Shown: positions 8,091 to 15,895 of the stretch, one piece after another
Position numbering within the stretch: the stretch's first letter is position 1
Layout of the letters: the number at the start of each line of letters is the position of its first letter
NCBI GenBank assembly: GCA_027452205.1
Contig: DAIDGV010000028.1
Span: forward strand, 1-34,582
Direction: 5' to 3'
From: a candidate division FCPU426 bacterium
GTDB taxonomy: Bacteria > Oederibacteriota > Muellerivitia > Muellerivitales > Muellerivitaceae
DNA: 34,582 bases
Program-made: the position numbers and the translations under genes
The notes under the pieces: model-generated
Database searches by the model: none
What the model saw: only the letters and a program-made list of their open reading frames with translations
What the model was told of the DNA's origin: nothing

Positions 8091-9041
8091 GTGAAACCTA
8101 AAGCAAAGAAACCTTACCGGGTGGTCTGTTTGGGTAATGTGCTGGTCGATATTTTGGTCAAGCCGGTCCAAGGTTTACCGCCCAAGGGCGGACTTTTGCC
8201 GGTGGATCGGGTGGAAATGGCCCTGGGAGGCTGCGCCTCGAACACGGCGGTGGCCTTAAGCCGATTGGGAGTCCCCACTTCCCTCTGGGGAAAGCTAGGA
8301 CGGGACTTTTTCAGCGAATTCGCCCTGAAAGAACTGATGAAAGCGAAGGTGGAGGTCTCCGGGCTTTCCATCGACCCTTCTTGTTCCACTTCGGCCACGG
8401 TGGTCCTGGTTGATCGAAAAGCCCAAAGGTCTTTCCTCCATTCGGTGGCCGCCAATGACCATATATATGAAGAGGATGTTCGGACCGAGAGGTTATCCCG
8501 GTTCAGCCATCTTCATATCGGGGGCTATTTTCTTTTCCCAGCCCTGGATGGAAAACCGATGGCGGACATCCTGAAAATTGCCCAACAAAAGGGCCTAACC
8601 ACTTCTATGGACACGGCCTGGGACCTCAAGAACCGTTGGATGAAAGTGTTGCGGCCTTGTTTGCCTTATTTGGACTATTTCATGCCCAGTGAAAGAGAAG
8701 TTAAAAAATTATTGGGCCATAACCAACCCCGAAATGCGGCCCTGGCTTTTTTAAAGATGGGTGCCAAGGCTGTCATCCTTAAGCTGGGTGAAAAGGGCTC
8801 CTATTTTTTAAATGCTCAAGGTGTCGAATATCAGACAAACGCTTTCAGGGCTAAGGTAGTGGATACGACCGGCGCGGGCGATTGCTTTTGCGGAGGTTTT
8901 TTGAAAGGTCTTTCTATGGGCTGGGACGTAGAAAAGTCTTTAAAGCTAGCCAATGCCGCAGGGGCTTGCGCCATTGAGGCCTTGGGAGCCACGGCAGGGA
9001 TCGAAAATGAGGCACAGGTGCGCAAACGCTCGCGGACCTGA
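8091..9041 (+). CDS. PfkB-family carbohydrate kinase
   Basis: The product is a 316-residue ATP-dependent sugar or nucleoside kinase of the ribokinase/PfkB fold. The first PfkB signature is at GGCASNTAVALSRLG, and the second at VVDTTGAGDCFCGGFL, where Asp264 of GAGD is the expected catalytic base and the GAG forms the anion hole. YFMPSEREVKKLLG is the usual N-P-x-E-like segment before the ATP site. The substrate cannot be read from the sequence; fructokinase, ribokinase and adenosine-kinase-like activities are all possible. The GTG start at 8091 follows a weak GAAAGG. It lies 67 nt upstream of the PPi-phosphofructokinase, which has its own -10 element, so the two may be expressed separately. 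Confidence 0.9.
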   Translation: MKPKAKKPYRVVCLGNVLVDILVKPVQGLPPKGGLLPVDRVEMALGGCASNTAVALSRLGVPTSLWGKLGRDFFSEFALKELMKAKVEVSGLSIDPSCSTSATVVLVDRKAQRSFLHSVAANDHIYEEDVRTERLSRFSHLHIGGYFLFPALDGKPMADILKIAQQKGLTTSMDTAWDLKNRWMKVLRPCLPYLDYFMPSEREVKKLLGHNQPRNAALAFLKMGAKAVILKLGEKGSYFLNAQGVEYQTNAFRAKVVDTTGAGDCFCGGFLKGLSMGWDVEKSLKLANAAGACAIEALGATAGIENEAQVRKRSRT

Positions 9042-9070
9042 ATTTTGGTGGATGGACGAAAAGCGAGGCT

Positions 9071-9076
9071 TATAAT
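9071..9076 (+). promoter_or_regulatory. Consensus -10 element upstream of the PPi-PFK gene
   Basis: TATAAT lies 32 nt before the ATG of the phosphofructokinase gene and just after the kinase stop. The best -35 (TTGGTG, 9045-9050) is 20 bp away and poor, so the promoter call depends on the -10 alone. Confidence 0.4.
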
Positions 9077-9108
9077 ACGCCCCGTTCAAATTTTTCCTGG
9101 AGGAATGG

Positions 9109-10776
9109 ATGAAATCCACAGTTTCCCCTTTGCAGACCGCCCGGGCTTCCTATAAGCCCCAACTTCCGCAGATCTTGAGCGGCTCGACCTCGAAAGTCGG
9201 GGTGAAATTCGGCAAAAAGACCCAATCCATCGCCGATCAAAAAGAGATCGAACGTCTGTTTTCCCAAACCTACGGCCAGGGCGAGGTGTCCTTCGTGCCG
9301 GGGAAGAATCCGGCCTCGATGAAAAGCCCATTGAAGGTGGCCTTGGTGCTTTCCGGCGGACAAGCTCCAGGCGGTCACAATGTGGTGGCGGGTCTTTATG
9401 ACGGCTTAAAGAAGCTCAACTCCAAGAACAGTCTGCGCGGCTATTTGGGCGGTCCTTCGGGACTGTTGGAAAATAAATACATCGAGATCACTGACAAGCT
9501 CTTGGCGGGTTACCGCAACACCGGTGGGTTCGACATCATCGGCTCGGGCCGCACCAAGCTGGAAAGCGCTGAGCAATTCGAGGCGGTCGCCAAGAACTTG
9601 AAGTCAGCGGGCATCACTACTTTGGTGGTGGTCGGCGGCGACGATTCCAACACCAATGCCGCGGTGTTGGCAGAATATTTCAAAGGGAACCACATTCCCA
9701 TCCGCGTTATTGGTTGCCCTAAGACCATCGACGGCGACTTGAAGAATGAGCAGATCGAGATCAGCTTCGGTTTTGATACCGCCACGAAGGTTTATTCCGA
9801 ATTGGCGGGCAATGTGGGCCGGGATTGTCTTTCGGCCAAGAAATATTGGCATTTCATCAAGGTCATGGGCCGGTCGGCCAGTCACATCGCCCTGGAAGTG
9901 GCCTTGAAAGTACACCCGAATGTGACGCTTATTTCTGAAGAGGTGGCGGCCAACCAATGGACCTTGGAGCAGATCACCGAACAGGTAGCCAAGGTCATCG
10001 CGGACCGAGCCCTGGCCAAGAAGAATTATGGCGTAGTGGTCATACCCGAAGGGCTTTTAGAATTCATCCCTGAAATGAAGAAGCTCATCGCGGAGTTGAA
10101 CGACCATCTGGCCCATAACCCGGAATTCGAAAAGATCGACAATGCCAATGAGAAGGTCGCCTTTGTGTTGAAACACCTGAAGGAAGACTCGCAGAGAGCC
10201 TTCAATTCCTTGCCCCACTCCATTCAGGTCCAGCTCTTAGCGGACCGGGACCCGCATGGCAATGTGCAGGTGGCCAAGATCGATACCGAAAAGCTCCTGA
10301 TCGAGGCGGTGGAACTCAAGTTGCGTCATTGGAAAAAAGAGTCCTTGTATCACGGTAAATTCTCGGCCCAGGGCCATTATTTCGGCTATGAAGGCCGCTG
10401 TGCGGATCCTTCCAATTTCGACGCGGATTATTGTTATGCCTTGGGTTTCAACGCGGCCTATTTATTGGCTGCGGGGTTGACGGGTTATCTATCGAGCATC
10501 CGTAATCTTCTCAAACCGGCTACACAATGGAAAGCAGGCGGTGTACCCCTGACGATGATGATGAATTTGGAACGCCGTCACGGTAAGGATAAACCGGTCA
10601 TCCTGAAGGCCTTAGTGGACCTGAAGGGCAAACCTTTCAAGCTTTTTGCCACCAACCGTAAAAAATGGGCTATCGAGGATAATTACCAAAGCCCGGGGCC
10701 TATCCAATTCTGGGGACCGGCGGAGGTGGCCAATGTGCCGCCTGAAACCTTGAAGTTGGAACGCGGGACGAAGTAA
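9109..10776 (+). CDS. pfp: Diphosphate--fructose-6-phosphate 1-phosphotransferase (PPi-dependent phosphofructokinase)
   Basis: The enzyme makes fructose 1,6-bisphosphate reversibly from fructose 6-phosphate, using pyrophosphate in place of ATP. The 555-residue length and sequence fit the long PFP group known from plants, spirochaetes and chlamydiae. Motifs: SGGQAPGGHN (phosphate loop, Gly83-Asn91), GGDDSNTNA with Asp178-Asp179, where the second Asp in place of Gly is the hallmark of PPi use, PKTIDGD at 204-210 with Lys205 and catalytic Asp208, and MGRSASH at 253-259. GGAGG precedes the ATG by a few bases. A strong hairpin terminator follows the stop. With class I aldolase nearby, the cell can run this step of glycolysis or gluconeogenesis at low ATP cost (inference). 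Confidence 0.95.
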   Translation: MKSTVSPLQTARASYKPQLPQILSGSTSKVGVKFGKKTQSIADQKEIERLFSQTYGQGEVSFVPGKNPASMKSPLKVALVLSGGQAPGGHNVVAGLYDGLKKLNSKNSLRGYLGGPSGLLENKYIEITDKLLAGYRNTGGFDIIGSGRTKLESAEQFEAVAKNLKSAGITTLVVVGGDDSNTNAAVLAEYFKGNHIPIRVIGCPKTIDGDLKNEQIEISFGFDTATKVYSELAGNVGRDCLSAKKYWHFIKVMGRSASHIALEVALKVHPNVTLISEEVAANQWTLEQITEQVAKVIADRALAKKNYGVVVIPEGLLEFIPEMKKLIAELNDHLAHNPEFEKIDNANEKVAFVLKHLKEDSQRAFNSLPHSIQVQLLADRDPHGNVQVAKIDTEKLLIEAVELKLRHWKKESLYHGKFSAQGHYFGYEGRCADPSNFDADYCYALGFNAAYLLAAGLTGYLSSIRNLLKPATQWKAGGVPLTMMMNLERRHGKDKPVILKALVDLKGKPFKLFATNRKKWAIEDNYQSPGPIQFWGPAEVANVPPETLKLERGTK

Positions 10777-10780
10777 AAGA

Positions 10781-10802
10781 AAGGGGCCCTCGGGCCCCTT
10801 TT
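10781..10802 (+). terminator. Intrinsic terminator after pfp
   Basis: AAGGGGCCC at 10781-10789 is followed at once by its complement GGGCCCCTT at 10792-10800 and a T-run. The core is almost a perfect palindrome, so the inner pairs must open to form a loop. It starts 4 nt after the pfp stop. Confidence 0.8.
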
Positions 10803-10818
10803 CCATTTAGGACCGGAT

Positions 10819-11586
10819 ATGGAACGAGTCACTTTCACAACCGACGGCCAATGGAACTGTCCCCGCTGCGGCGATCAAGCCTCGGGCAAGAAATGCCCGA
10901 ATTGTAAGTTCCTCATCTACGCGGGATTCTTTCCGCGGGCCATCGCGGGGCTGGTGGACGGTGGCATCATCAAGGGCGCGGTTTGGCTTTTTCTTTTCCT
11001 TCGGTGCAACTCCCTGGCGGCCTATATCGCGGTCACTTTGTTCGGTTTTGTCTTCTTCCGTCTATACAACATCCTCTTTGTGGCGCTTTGGGGACAGACC
11101 CCGGGGAAGATGCTGGCCCGAATCCATATCGTCCAGAAGAATGGTTCGCCGGTCGGCTGGTGGCACGCCATCATGCGCAATTCAGTGGAAACCGTCATTG
11201 TGTCGGTCATGACCTTTTGTGAGATCTATGTGGCTTTTCATATCCCACCGGAGGACTTCGCCAAGGCGATGATCGGTGAACGGGAAGCCTTGATGCGACA
11301 AATGATGCCGGCCTTCACCCGTCATTTGTCCCTGGTCATGGTGCTCTACGCCTATAGCGAATATGTGGTCATGTGGCTGAATACACGCAAGCGGGCCATC
11401 CATGATTTCATCGGCGGTACAGTGGTCATCCATGATCCCCGGCAGGCCATCCTGCCTTGGCGCCGGTTGAAAGTGATGCGGGATATCGAAGATAAGATGG
11501 AAGAGATCAGTTTCGACGAATTCCTGGAAAATCACCGCAAACGAAAGGGTTTTTTAGCCAAGGAAGAAACGCCCGAAGATCTTTGA
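10819..11586 (+). CDS. RDD-family membrane protein with N-terminal zinc ribbon
   Basis: The 255-residue product begins with a short zinc ribbon, CPRCG and CPNC (residues ~14-33), then an RDD domain: FFPRAIAGLVDG with the Arg and Asp of the family name, two or three membrane helices around residues 55-90, WGQTPGKMLARIHIV, another helix, and NTRKRAIHDFIGGTVVI near residue 195. The last ~45 residues are charged and probably cytoplasmic. RDD proteins are small integral membrane proteins; some are linked to ion transport, but most have no proven role. AGGA precedes the ATG by 6 nt. It is followed by a promoter for rpsF, so the two genes are probably separate units. Confidence 0.85.
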   Translation: MERVTFTTDGQWNCPRCGDQASGKKCPNCKFLIYAGFFPRAIAGLVDGGIIKGAVWLFLFLRCNSLAAYIAVTLFGFVFFRLYNILFVALWGQTPGKMLARIHIVQKNGSPVGWWHAIMRNSVETVIVSVMTFCEIYVAFHIPPEDFAKAMIGEREALMRQMMPAFTRHLSLVMVLYAYSEYVVMWLNTRKRAIHDFIGGTVVIHDPRQAILPWRRLKVMRDIEDKMEEISFDEFLENHRKRKGFLAKEETPEDL

Positions 11587-11638
11587 TCTTTCGGTGACCT
11601 GGGCCTGTAAAATCCAACAAAACCCCGCCTTTTTGACC

Positions 11639-11667
11639 TTGCGAAGCCCTGGTCTCAAGCCTATACT
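11639..11667 (+). promoter_or_regulatory. Candidate promoter of the rpsF operon
   Basis: TTGCGA at 11639-11644 and TATACT at 11662-11667 are separated by 17 bp. A better -35 word, TTGACC (11633-11638), is 23 bp away and too far. Transcription would begin near 11674, leaving a leader of about 128 nt before rpsF. Confidence 0.5.
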
Positions 11668-11673
11668 TCACCT

Positions 11674-11694
11674 CCCCTGGAACTTGTTCCGGGG
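11674..11694 (+). promoter_or_regulatory. Hairpin at the predicted 5' end of the rpsF transcript
   Basis: CCCC-T-GGAA pairs with TTCC-GGGG around a CTTG loop, leaving one bulged U. It begins at the predicted transcription start, so it would cap the mRNA. A role in mRNA stability is an inference. Confidence 0.4.
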
Positions 11695-11764
11695 ATGTTC
11701 TTCCATTGGTCCGCTCAGGCCGGGGAAGGACCCTGTTCCCGATCGAAGACTGAAAGGGGACTAA

Positions 11765-11782
11765 CCTCACCGCCTGGTGAGG
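11765..11782 (+). promoter_or_regulatory. Candidate S6:S18-binding leader hairpin upstream of rpsF
   Basis: CCTCACC (11765-11771) and GGTGAGG (11776-11782) form a 7-bp stem closing GCCT, ending 8 nt before the GGGAGG Shine-Dalgarno of rpsF. A conserved hairpin with a CCG sequence, bound by the S6:S18 complex for autoregulation, is known in rpsF leaders of many phyla. The position and the CACCGCC word fit, but I cannot run a covariance model. Confidence 0.5.
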
Positions 11783-11801
11783 AATCCAAAGGGAGGTAGT
11801 T

Positions 11802-12275
11802 ATGAGCCAACTCTTGAAGTACGACGTTATTTATATCCTGAACCCCAATTCCACCACGGCCGAAGCCGACGCGGTTTCCGCGAAGGTCGAGCAGATCGTG
11901 GCGGATTCCAAGGGGACAGTCCTGAAGAAAGACGACTGGGGCAAGCGCCGTTTGGCGTACCTGGTGCAAAAACACCGGGAAGGCCACTACGTTTTCTATC
12001 ACCTGTCCATTCACGCGGACGCGGTGGCGGAAGTCACCCGTAACCTGCGCTTGATGGAAAAGGTCATCAAGTTCTCGGTGGTCAAAGACACCATCAGCCA
12101 CTTGAAGCCGAAGCCCCGGCCGGTGCGCACCAGCACCCCGCGTCCGGAAGGTTCGACGTCCCGTCCAAGCTATAACCGTTCGGGTTCCTCGTCCTCTTCA
12201 CATTCTTCGTCTTCGGCCCCCGTTAATCCCTCGCCGGCGCCTGCTGCTGCCCCGGCTCCTACGACCCAGGCTTAA
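11802..12275 (+). CDS. rpsF: 30S ribosomal protein S6, with a low-complexity C-terminal tail
   Basis: S6 binds with S18 to the central domain of 16S rRNA in the platform of the small subunit. Residues ~5-105 show the S6 fold: Y-D-V-I-Y-I-L at the start, W-G-K-R-R-L-A-Y at 46-53, and Y-V-F-Y-H-L as the next strand. Most S6 proteins are 95-135 residues; this one has 157, the last ~50 being a Pro/Ser/Ala/Thr tail with an initial basic patch (KPKPRPVR). The ATG is 5 nt after GGGAGG. It heads the rpsF-ssb-rpsR-DUF2232-rplI run. Confidence 0.95.
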   Translation: MSQLLKYDVIYILNPNSTTAEADAVSAKVEQIVADSKGTVLKKDDWGKRRLAYLVQKHREGHYVFYHLSIHADAVAEVTRNLRLMEKVIKFSVVKDTISHLKPKPRPVRTSTPRPEGSTSRPSYNRSGSSSSSHSSSSAPVNPSPAPAAAPAPTTQA

Positions 12276-12295
12276 TTCCTTAGGGGAGATACGAT

Positions 12296-12724
12296 ATGCC
12301 TAATTTCAACAAAGTGTTCTTGATGGGCAACCTGACCAAGGACCCGGAATTGCGTTATACCGCCGGCGGGGCCCCCGTGGCCAACCTGCGTATGGCGATC
12401 AACCGTGTTTACCAATCCCAATCGGGCGAAAAGAAGGAAGATGTTTGTTTCGTCACGGTGGTGGTCTGGCGTAAACAGGCCGAGTCCGCGGGCGAATACT
12501 TGAAAAAAGGCGATCCTCTCTTCGTGGAAGGTCGGCTCCAAAGCCGTACCTGGGAAACCGACGACAAACAAAAGCGGACCATCATGGAAGTGGTGGCCGA
12601 ACGGATCCAATTCCTCAACCGTGGAAAGGGAGGCGCCTCTAGCGAGGGCTTCCAAGAGCACGTGGAAGAGGAAGGCGGTTCGCCCGCTCCTGCGTCGGGT
12701 AGTGAAGAAGACATTCCTTTTTAA
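12296..12724 (+). CDS. ssb: Single-stranded DNA-binding protein
   Basis: SSB coats single-stranded DNA during replication and repair. The 142-residue product has an N-terminal OB fold (residues ~1-110), with NKVFLMGNLTKDPELRYT at the start and FVTVVVWRKQAE in the middle. A short acidic linker follows, and it ends in E-E-D-I-P-F, the acidic tip that recruits other replication proteins. GGGGAGA lies 7-8 nt before the ATG. Its place between rpsF and rpsR is a common bacterial arrangement. Confidence 0.97.
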   Translation: MPNFNKVFLMGNLTKDPELRYTAGGAPVANLRMAINRVYQSQSGEKKEDVCFVTVVVWRKQAESAGEYLKKGDPLFVEGRLQSRTWETDDKQKRTIMEVVAERIQFLNRGKGGASSEGFQEHVEEEGGSPAPASGSEEDIPF

Positions 12725-12767
12725 CTAATAACCAATTAACGAACTATAAATTCAAGGAGAGATCAAA

Positions 12768-13070
12768 ATGGAACAAACTGCACCTCAAGCGCCGCAACCT
12801 CGTCGGGAAGGGGGCTCCAAGGGCCCGGGCGATCGTCCTCGCGGTGAAGGCGGCTCTCGTTTCCGCCGTCCGCGCCGTAAATCCTGCCGTTTCTGCGCTG
12901 ACCACGTGGTGGCCATTGATTACAAGAATTACAATCAATTGCGCGCCTTCGTCAGCGAAAAGGGCAAGATCGTTCCGAGTCGCATGACCGGTACCTGCGC
13001 CAGCCACCAACGCGAGTTGACCCAGGCCATCAAGCGGGCCCGCAACATCGCCTTGTTGCCTTTCGCCTGA
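12768..13070 (+). CDS. rpsR: 30S ribosomal protein S18
   Basis: The product has 100 residues. The last ~65 are the conserved S18 core: R-K-S-C-R-F-C, then [18 protein letters not shown] and [13 protein letters not shown]. The two C-x-x-C-like cysteines near residues 40 and 43 and another near 77 could hold zinc as in some S18 forms. The first ~35 residues are a Gly/Arg/Pro-rich extension. A strong AAGGAGAG precedes the ATG. S18 is the partner of S6 on 16S rRNA, and both are in the same transcript. Confidence 0.96.
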   Translation: MEQTAPQAPQPRREGGSKGPGDRPRGEGGSRFRRPRRKSCRFCADHVVAIDYKNYNQLRAFVSEKGKIVPSRMTGTCASHQRELTQAIKRARNIALLPFA

Positions 13071-13091
13071 TTGCCGGTCTAAGGTACTCCC

Positions 13092-13844
13092 TTGGACATC
13101 CTGTTGAGCCTGCTCTTTAAACTGGCCACCGTCCTAGTTTTCCTAGGACTGGCCAGTTTATCTGTTTATTGGGCACTTTTGAGGAACCTGCGACCTACCC
13201 TGGCGATTCTAATGGGTGCCGGGATGATACTGATCTATATCGGGTTTCCCTTCGTCACGGACTGGGTCGGCCATAAGACGGACACCTGGGTGGAATTGCA
13301 GCAGTCCTTTGAGCAGATCTGTCAGGACAAGGCCAAGTCCATGACCGATGAAAAGATGGCTCCGGCGGACATTGCGGCCATCCTGGACCTGCTCAAAAAA
13401 TATTTCCTTTTTTGTTTCCCGGCTTGGCTGATCGCCGGATCGCTTTTCACCGGGTTCCTCGCTTATTACCTGGTCTCTTCGGTGGGTTCCCGATTCACCA
13501 TGCGTATCCCTCCGCCCCAGCCTTTTTGGCAATGGGTGGTGCCCGAGCCCTTGGTTTTTGGACTTATCCTCGGCGGTGGACTTAAGTTGTTAGCGGGGGA
13601 GAATAGCCACTTGGAGATCGTGGCGGATAACCTGCTGGTACTTTTCCTGGCGCTTTACACCTTTGCCGGATTGACCATCACCTCCTACTATTTCAAGAAG
13701 TGGCGCTTCTCCTGGTTGTTACGGCTTCTGAGCTATGTGCTGCTTTTCGAACTAACCTTCAACGCCGTCTGCATCCTGGGCGTCATGGATATTTGGCTGG
13801 ACTTCAGGAAACTCAAGAAACCTACAACGGAGTCAACATTATGA
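13092..13844 (+). CDS. DUF2232 (YybS-like) membrane protein
   Basis: The product is a 250-residue, very hydrophobic protein with about five or six membrane helices: two near the N-terminus (residues ~5-58), one at ~111-130, then helices between ~150 and 235. The closing segment G-V-M-D-I-W-L-D-F-R-K is typical of the DUF2232 family, whose function is not known. Genes of this family are often found between rpsR and rplI, exactly as here. The start is TTG at 13092, 11 nt after AAGGT. The stop overlaps the ATG of rplI as ATGA, so the two are probably translationally coupled. Confidence 0.8.
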   Translation: MDILLSLLFKLATVLVFLGLASLSVYWALLRNLRPTLAILMGAGMILIYIGFPFVTDWVGHKTDTWVELQQSFEQICQDKAKSMTDEKMAPADIAAILDLLKKYFLFCFPAWLIAGSLFTGFLAYYLVSSVGSRFTMRIPPPQPFWQWVVPEPLVFGLILGGGLKLLAGENSHLEIVADNLLVLFLALYTFAGLTITSYYFKKWRFSWLLRLLSYVLLFELTFNAVCILGVMDIWLDFRKLKKPTTESTL

Positions 13845-14284
13845 AAGTTCTCATGAAACAAGACGTGCCGAAGATCGGTAAAAAAGGCGAGCTGCTGGAA
13901 GTGAAAGAGGGTTATGCCCGCAATTTTCTTATCCCCAATGGGTTGGCTGTCGAGGCCTCGGGTGGAGCCATGAAACAGCATCAACAAGAAAAAGCGGCCC
14001 AAGACCGCCGCAAGGCCCAGGAAAAACAAGAAGCGGTGGATCTGGGCAAGAAGATCGAGGGTGTTACCGTGGCTTTGAAACATAAGGCCGGAGAAGAAGG
14101 CCGTTTGTTCGGCTCCATTACTTCCGCCGAGATCGCTGAGGTCCTCAAACAAAAGGGCTTCGACATCGACAAGAAAAAGATCCATCTGGAAGACCCGATC
14201 CGTTTGGTTGGGGATTACACCGTGAAGATCAAGCTACATCCCGAGGTCACCGCCGAACTGCCGGTAAAGGTCGATAAGCTCTGA
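13841..14284 (+). CDS. rplI: 50S ribosomal protein L9
   Basis: L9 bridges the base of the L1 stalk and reaches towards neighbouring ribosomes. The 147-residue length is normal. The N-terminal domain has MKVLMKQDVPKIGKKGE and V-K-E-G-Y-A-R-N-F-L-I-P, the rRNA-binding part; a long charged helix follows (residues ~45-75), then the C-terminal domain with G-R-L-F-G-S-I-T. The frame is open 141 nt further upstream, but the L9 signature begins at the ATG at 13841, which has GGAG 8 nt ahead and overlaps the DUF2232 stop by 4 nt. Confidence 0.96.
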   Translation: MKVLMKQDVPKIGKKGELLEVKEGYARNFLIPNGLAVEASGGAMKQHQQEKAAQDRRKAQEKQEAVDLGKKIEGVTVALKHKAGEEGRLFGSITSAEIAEVLKQKGFDIDKKKIHLEDPIRLVGDYTVKIKLHPEVTAELPVKVDKL

Positions 14285-14341
14285 AAAATATTTTGGTTTT
14301 GATCCCGGATGTTTATTTTTAGAAGGGGTGTTTGTTAATTG

Positions 14342-14372
14342 GCGGTCCTGGGGCCGTATTTAGACCGCTTTT
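14342..14372 (+). terminator. Probable intrinsic terminator between rplI and dnaB
   Basis: GCGGTC (14342-14347) pairs with GACCGC (14363-14368), followed by TTTT. The stem is only 6 bp with a 15-nt loop, so it may be partial. It would separate the ribosomal run from dnaB. Confidence 0.45.
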
Positions 14373-14375
14373 GCC

Positions 14376-14392
14376 TGTGGATATCTGGATAA
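14376..14392 (-). promoter_or_regulatory. Two adjoining near-consensus DnaA boxes upstream of dnaB
   Basis: Read on the minus strand, 14384-14376 is ATATCCACA and 14392-14384 is TTATCCAGA. Each matches the DnaA box TTATCCACA at eight of nine bases, and they share one base. They lie about 50 nt before the candidate -35 of dnaB. Confidence 0.35.
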
Positions 14393-14435
14393 GTTCCTGG
14401 GCCTGTGCATGAAAACCCCGCCTTTTCTAAGTTTT

Positions 14436-14465
14436 TTTACGCCTTTTCAGGACCCTGGCTAAAAT
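14436..14465 (+). promoter_or_regulatory. Candidate promoter of dnaB
   Basis: TTTACG (14436-14441) and TAAAAT (14460-14465) are 18 bp apart. The -10 is good, the -35 matches four of six. It lies 39 nt before the dnaB ATG and after the probable terminator of the rpsF run. Confidence 0.45.
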
Positions 14466-14503
14466 AATCACCTTACTTAATCCATTTCTTTTGGAGTTCG
14501 TTC

Positions 14504-15895
14504 ATGGAAGCTGTTCGCCGAAATAACCCGACACCCATATCCAATAGTTCCGAGTTCCGCGTGCCTCCCCAGGACCTGGAGGCCGAACAGTCCGTCCTCG
14601 GCGCGATGATGCTTTCGTCCGAAGCGATCCGGACCGTCATCCCCATCTGCCGGGAAGAGGATTTTTACCGCGAGGCTAATCGCAAGCTCTATCACGCCAT
14701 TGTGGCCTTGGACGACCGAAAAGAGCCGGTCGATATCATTACCCTGACCAATGAATTAAAGCGCTCGGGCGATTTTGACACCATCGGAGGTGTTTCGACC
14801 CTAACGACCTTGCTCGACCGGGTACCTACGGCCGCCAACGCCGAATATTACGCGAATATCGTCAAAGAAAAGTCCTCGGCCCGCAAACTCATCACCGCCG
14901 CCACTCAAGTGGTGGCTGATGCTTATTCGGATAGTATGCCTATTAAGGAACTCTTGGACAGCGCTGAACACCGCATCTTCGAGGCCACCGAGGTCCGTGA
15001 GAATAAGGATTTCAACAGCATCAAGGACCTCATCGGCAACAGCTATGAGTATGTCAATAACCTGTCCGAACAAAAGATGCATATCACCGGGGTGCCGACA
15101 GGCTTCTACGATCTGGACGAACTGACTGCCGGGTTCCAGCCCTCTGAAATGATCGTCATCGGCGCTCGTCCCTCGACCGGTAAAACGTCCCTGGCGCTCA
15201 ATATCGCCCAGCACGCCTGTATGGGCACGAACGAACTGAAAAAGAAGATCTCGGTGGGGTTCTTTTCCATCGAAATGACGGCCAAGCAATTGGCCCTTCG
15301 TCTGCTTTGCTCGGTGGCCCGCATCGACCTGAAAAAGGCCCGGTCCGGTTATCTGAGCGATGGTGACCGCGGTCGTTTGGTGAACGTGACCGGTCAATTC
15401 TATGACACCAAACTTTACATCGATGATACCTCCTCTATTACAGTGCTGGACCTGAAGGCCAAGGCCCGCCGCCTGAAACGCGAGTTCGATATCGGCATGC
15501 TGGTGGTCGACTATTTGCAGCTCATCCAAGCGGGGGTCAAGGTTGATAGCCGTGAGCAGGAGATCGCCTATATTTCCCGCCAGCTCAAGGCCCTGGCCAA
15601 GGATCTGGACATCCCGGTGGTGGTCTTGGCCCAGCTTTCCCGTCCCATCAAGGGACAAGAAGAAAAACGGCCTATCCTTTCGGACCTTCGTGAGTCGGGC
15701 GCTATCGAACAAGACGCCGACGTGGTCATCTTCATCCATAAAGAGACCGAAGGCACCACCGATGAGGGCAAACCTATCTATAAGCACGAACTGGTGGTCG
15801 CCAAACAACGTAACGGCCCGACGGATAATGTGCCGGTGGTCTTCCGCCGCGAATACACCACGTTTGAGTCCGCTTCCCGGATATCGGACCGCTGA
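14504..15895 (+). CDS. dnaB: Replicative DNA helicase DnaB
   Basis: DnaB is the hexameric helicase that unwinds the chromosome ahead of the fork. The 463-residue length is normal. The N-terminal helicase-loader/primase domain (residues ~17-120) has P-Q-D-L-E-A-E-Q-S-V-L-G. The RecA-like ATPase domain has Walker A as A-R-P-S-T-G-K-T (Lys227), the FFSIEM segment, Walker B as V-V-D-Y-L-Q-L-I (Asp336), and the L-S-D-L-R-E-S-G-A-I-E-Q-D-A-D segment. No intein interrupts it. GGAG lies about 10 nt before the ATG. Its TGA overlaps the alr ATG by one base (TGATG). Confidence 0.97.
   Translation: MEAVRRNNPTPISNSSEFRVPPQDLEAEQSVLGAMMLSSEAIRTVIPICREEDFYREANRKLYHAIVALDDRKEPVDIITLTNELKRSGDFDTIGGVSTLTTLLDRVPTAANAEYYANIVKEKSSARKLITAATQVVADAYSDSMPIKELLDSAEHRIFEATEVRENKDFNSIKDLIGNSYEYVNNLSEQKMHITGVPTGFYDLDELTAGFQPSEMIVIGARPSTGKTSLALNIAQHACMGTNELKKKISVGFFSIEMTAKQLALRLLCSVARIDLKKARSGYLSDGDRGRLVNVTGQFYDTKLYIDDTSSITVLDLKAKARRLKREFDIGMLVVDYLQLIQAGVKVDSREQEIAYISRQLKALAKDLDIPVVVLAQLSRPIKGQEEKRPILSDLRESGAIEQDADVVIFIHKETEGTTDEGKPIYKHELVVAKQRNGPTDNVPVVFRREYTTFESASRISDR

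Noticed and set aside
13700-13840. A 47-residue N-terminal extension of L9
   Set aside because: It overlaps the DUF2232 gene in another frame and the conserved L9 start is the ATG at 13841 with its own Shine-Dalgarno.
14801-15808. A 335-codon minus-strand open frame opposite dnaB
   Set aside because: It is the shadow of dnaB. Composition is biased and there is no start signal or family.
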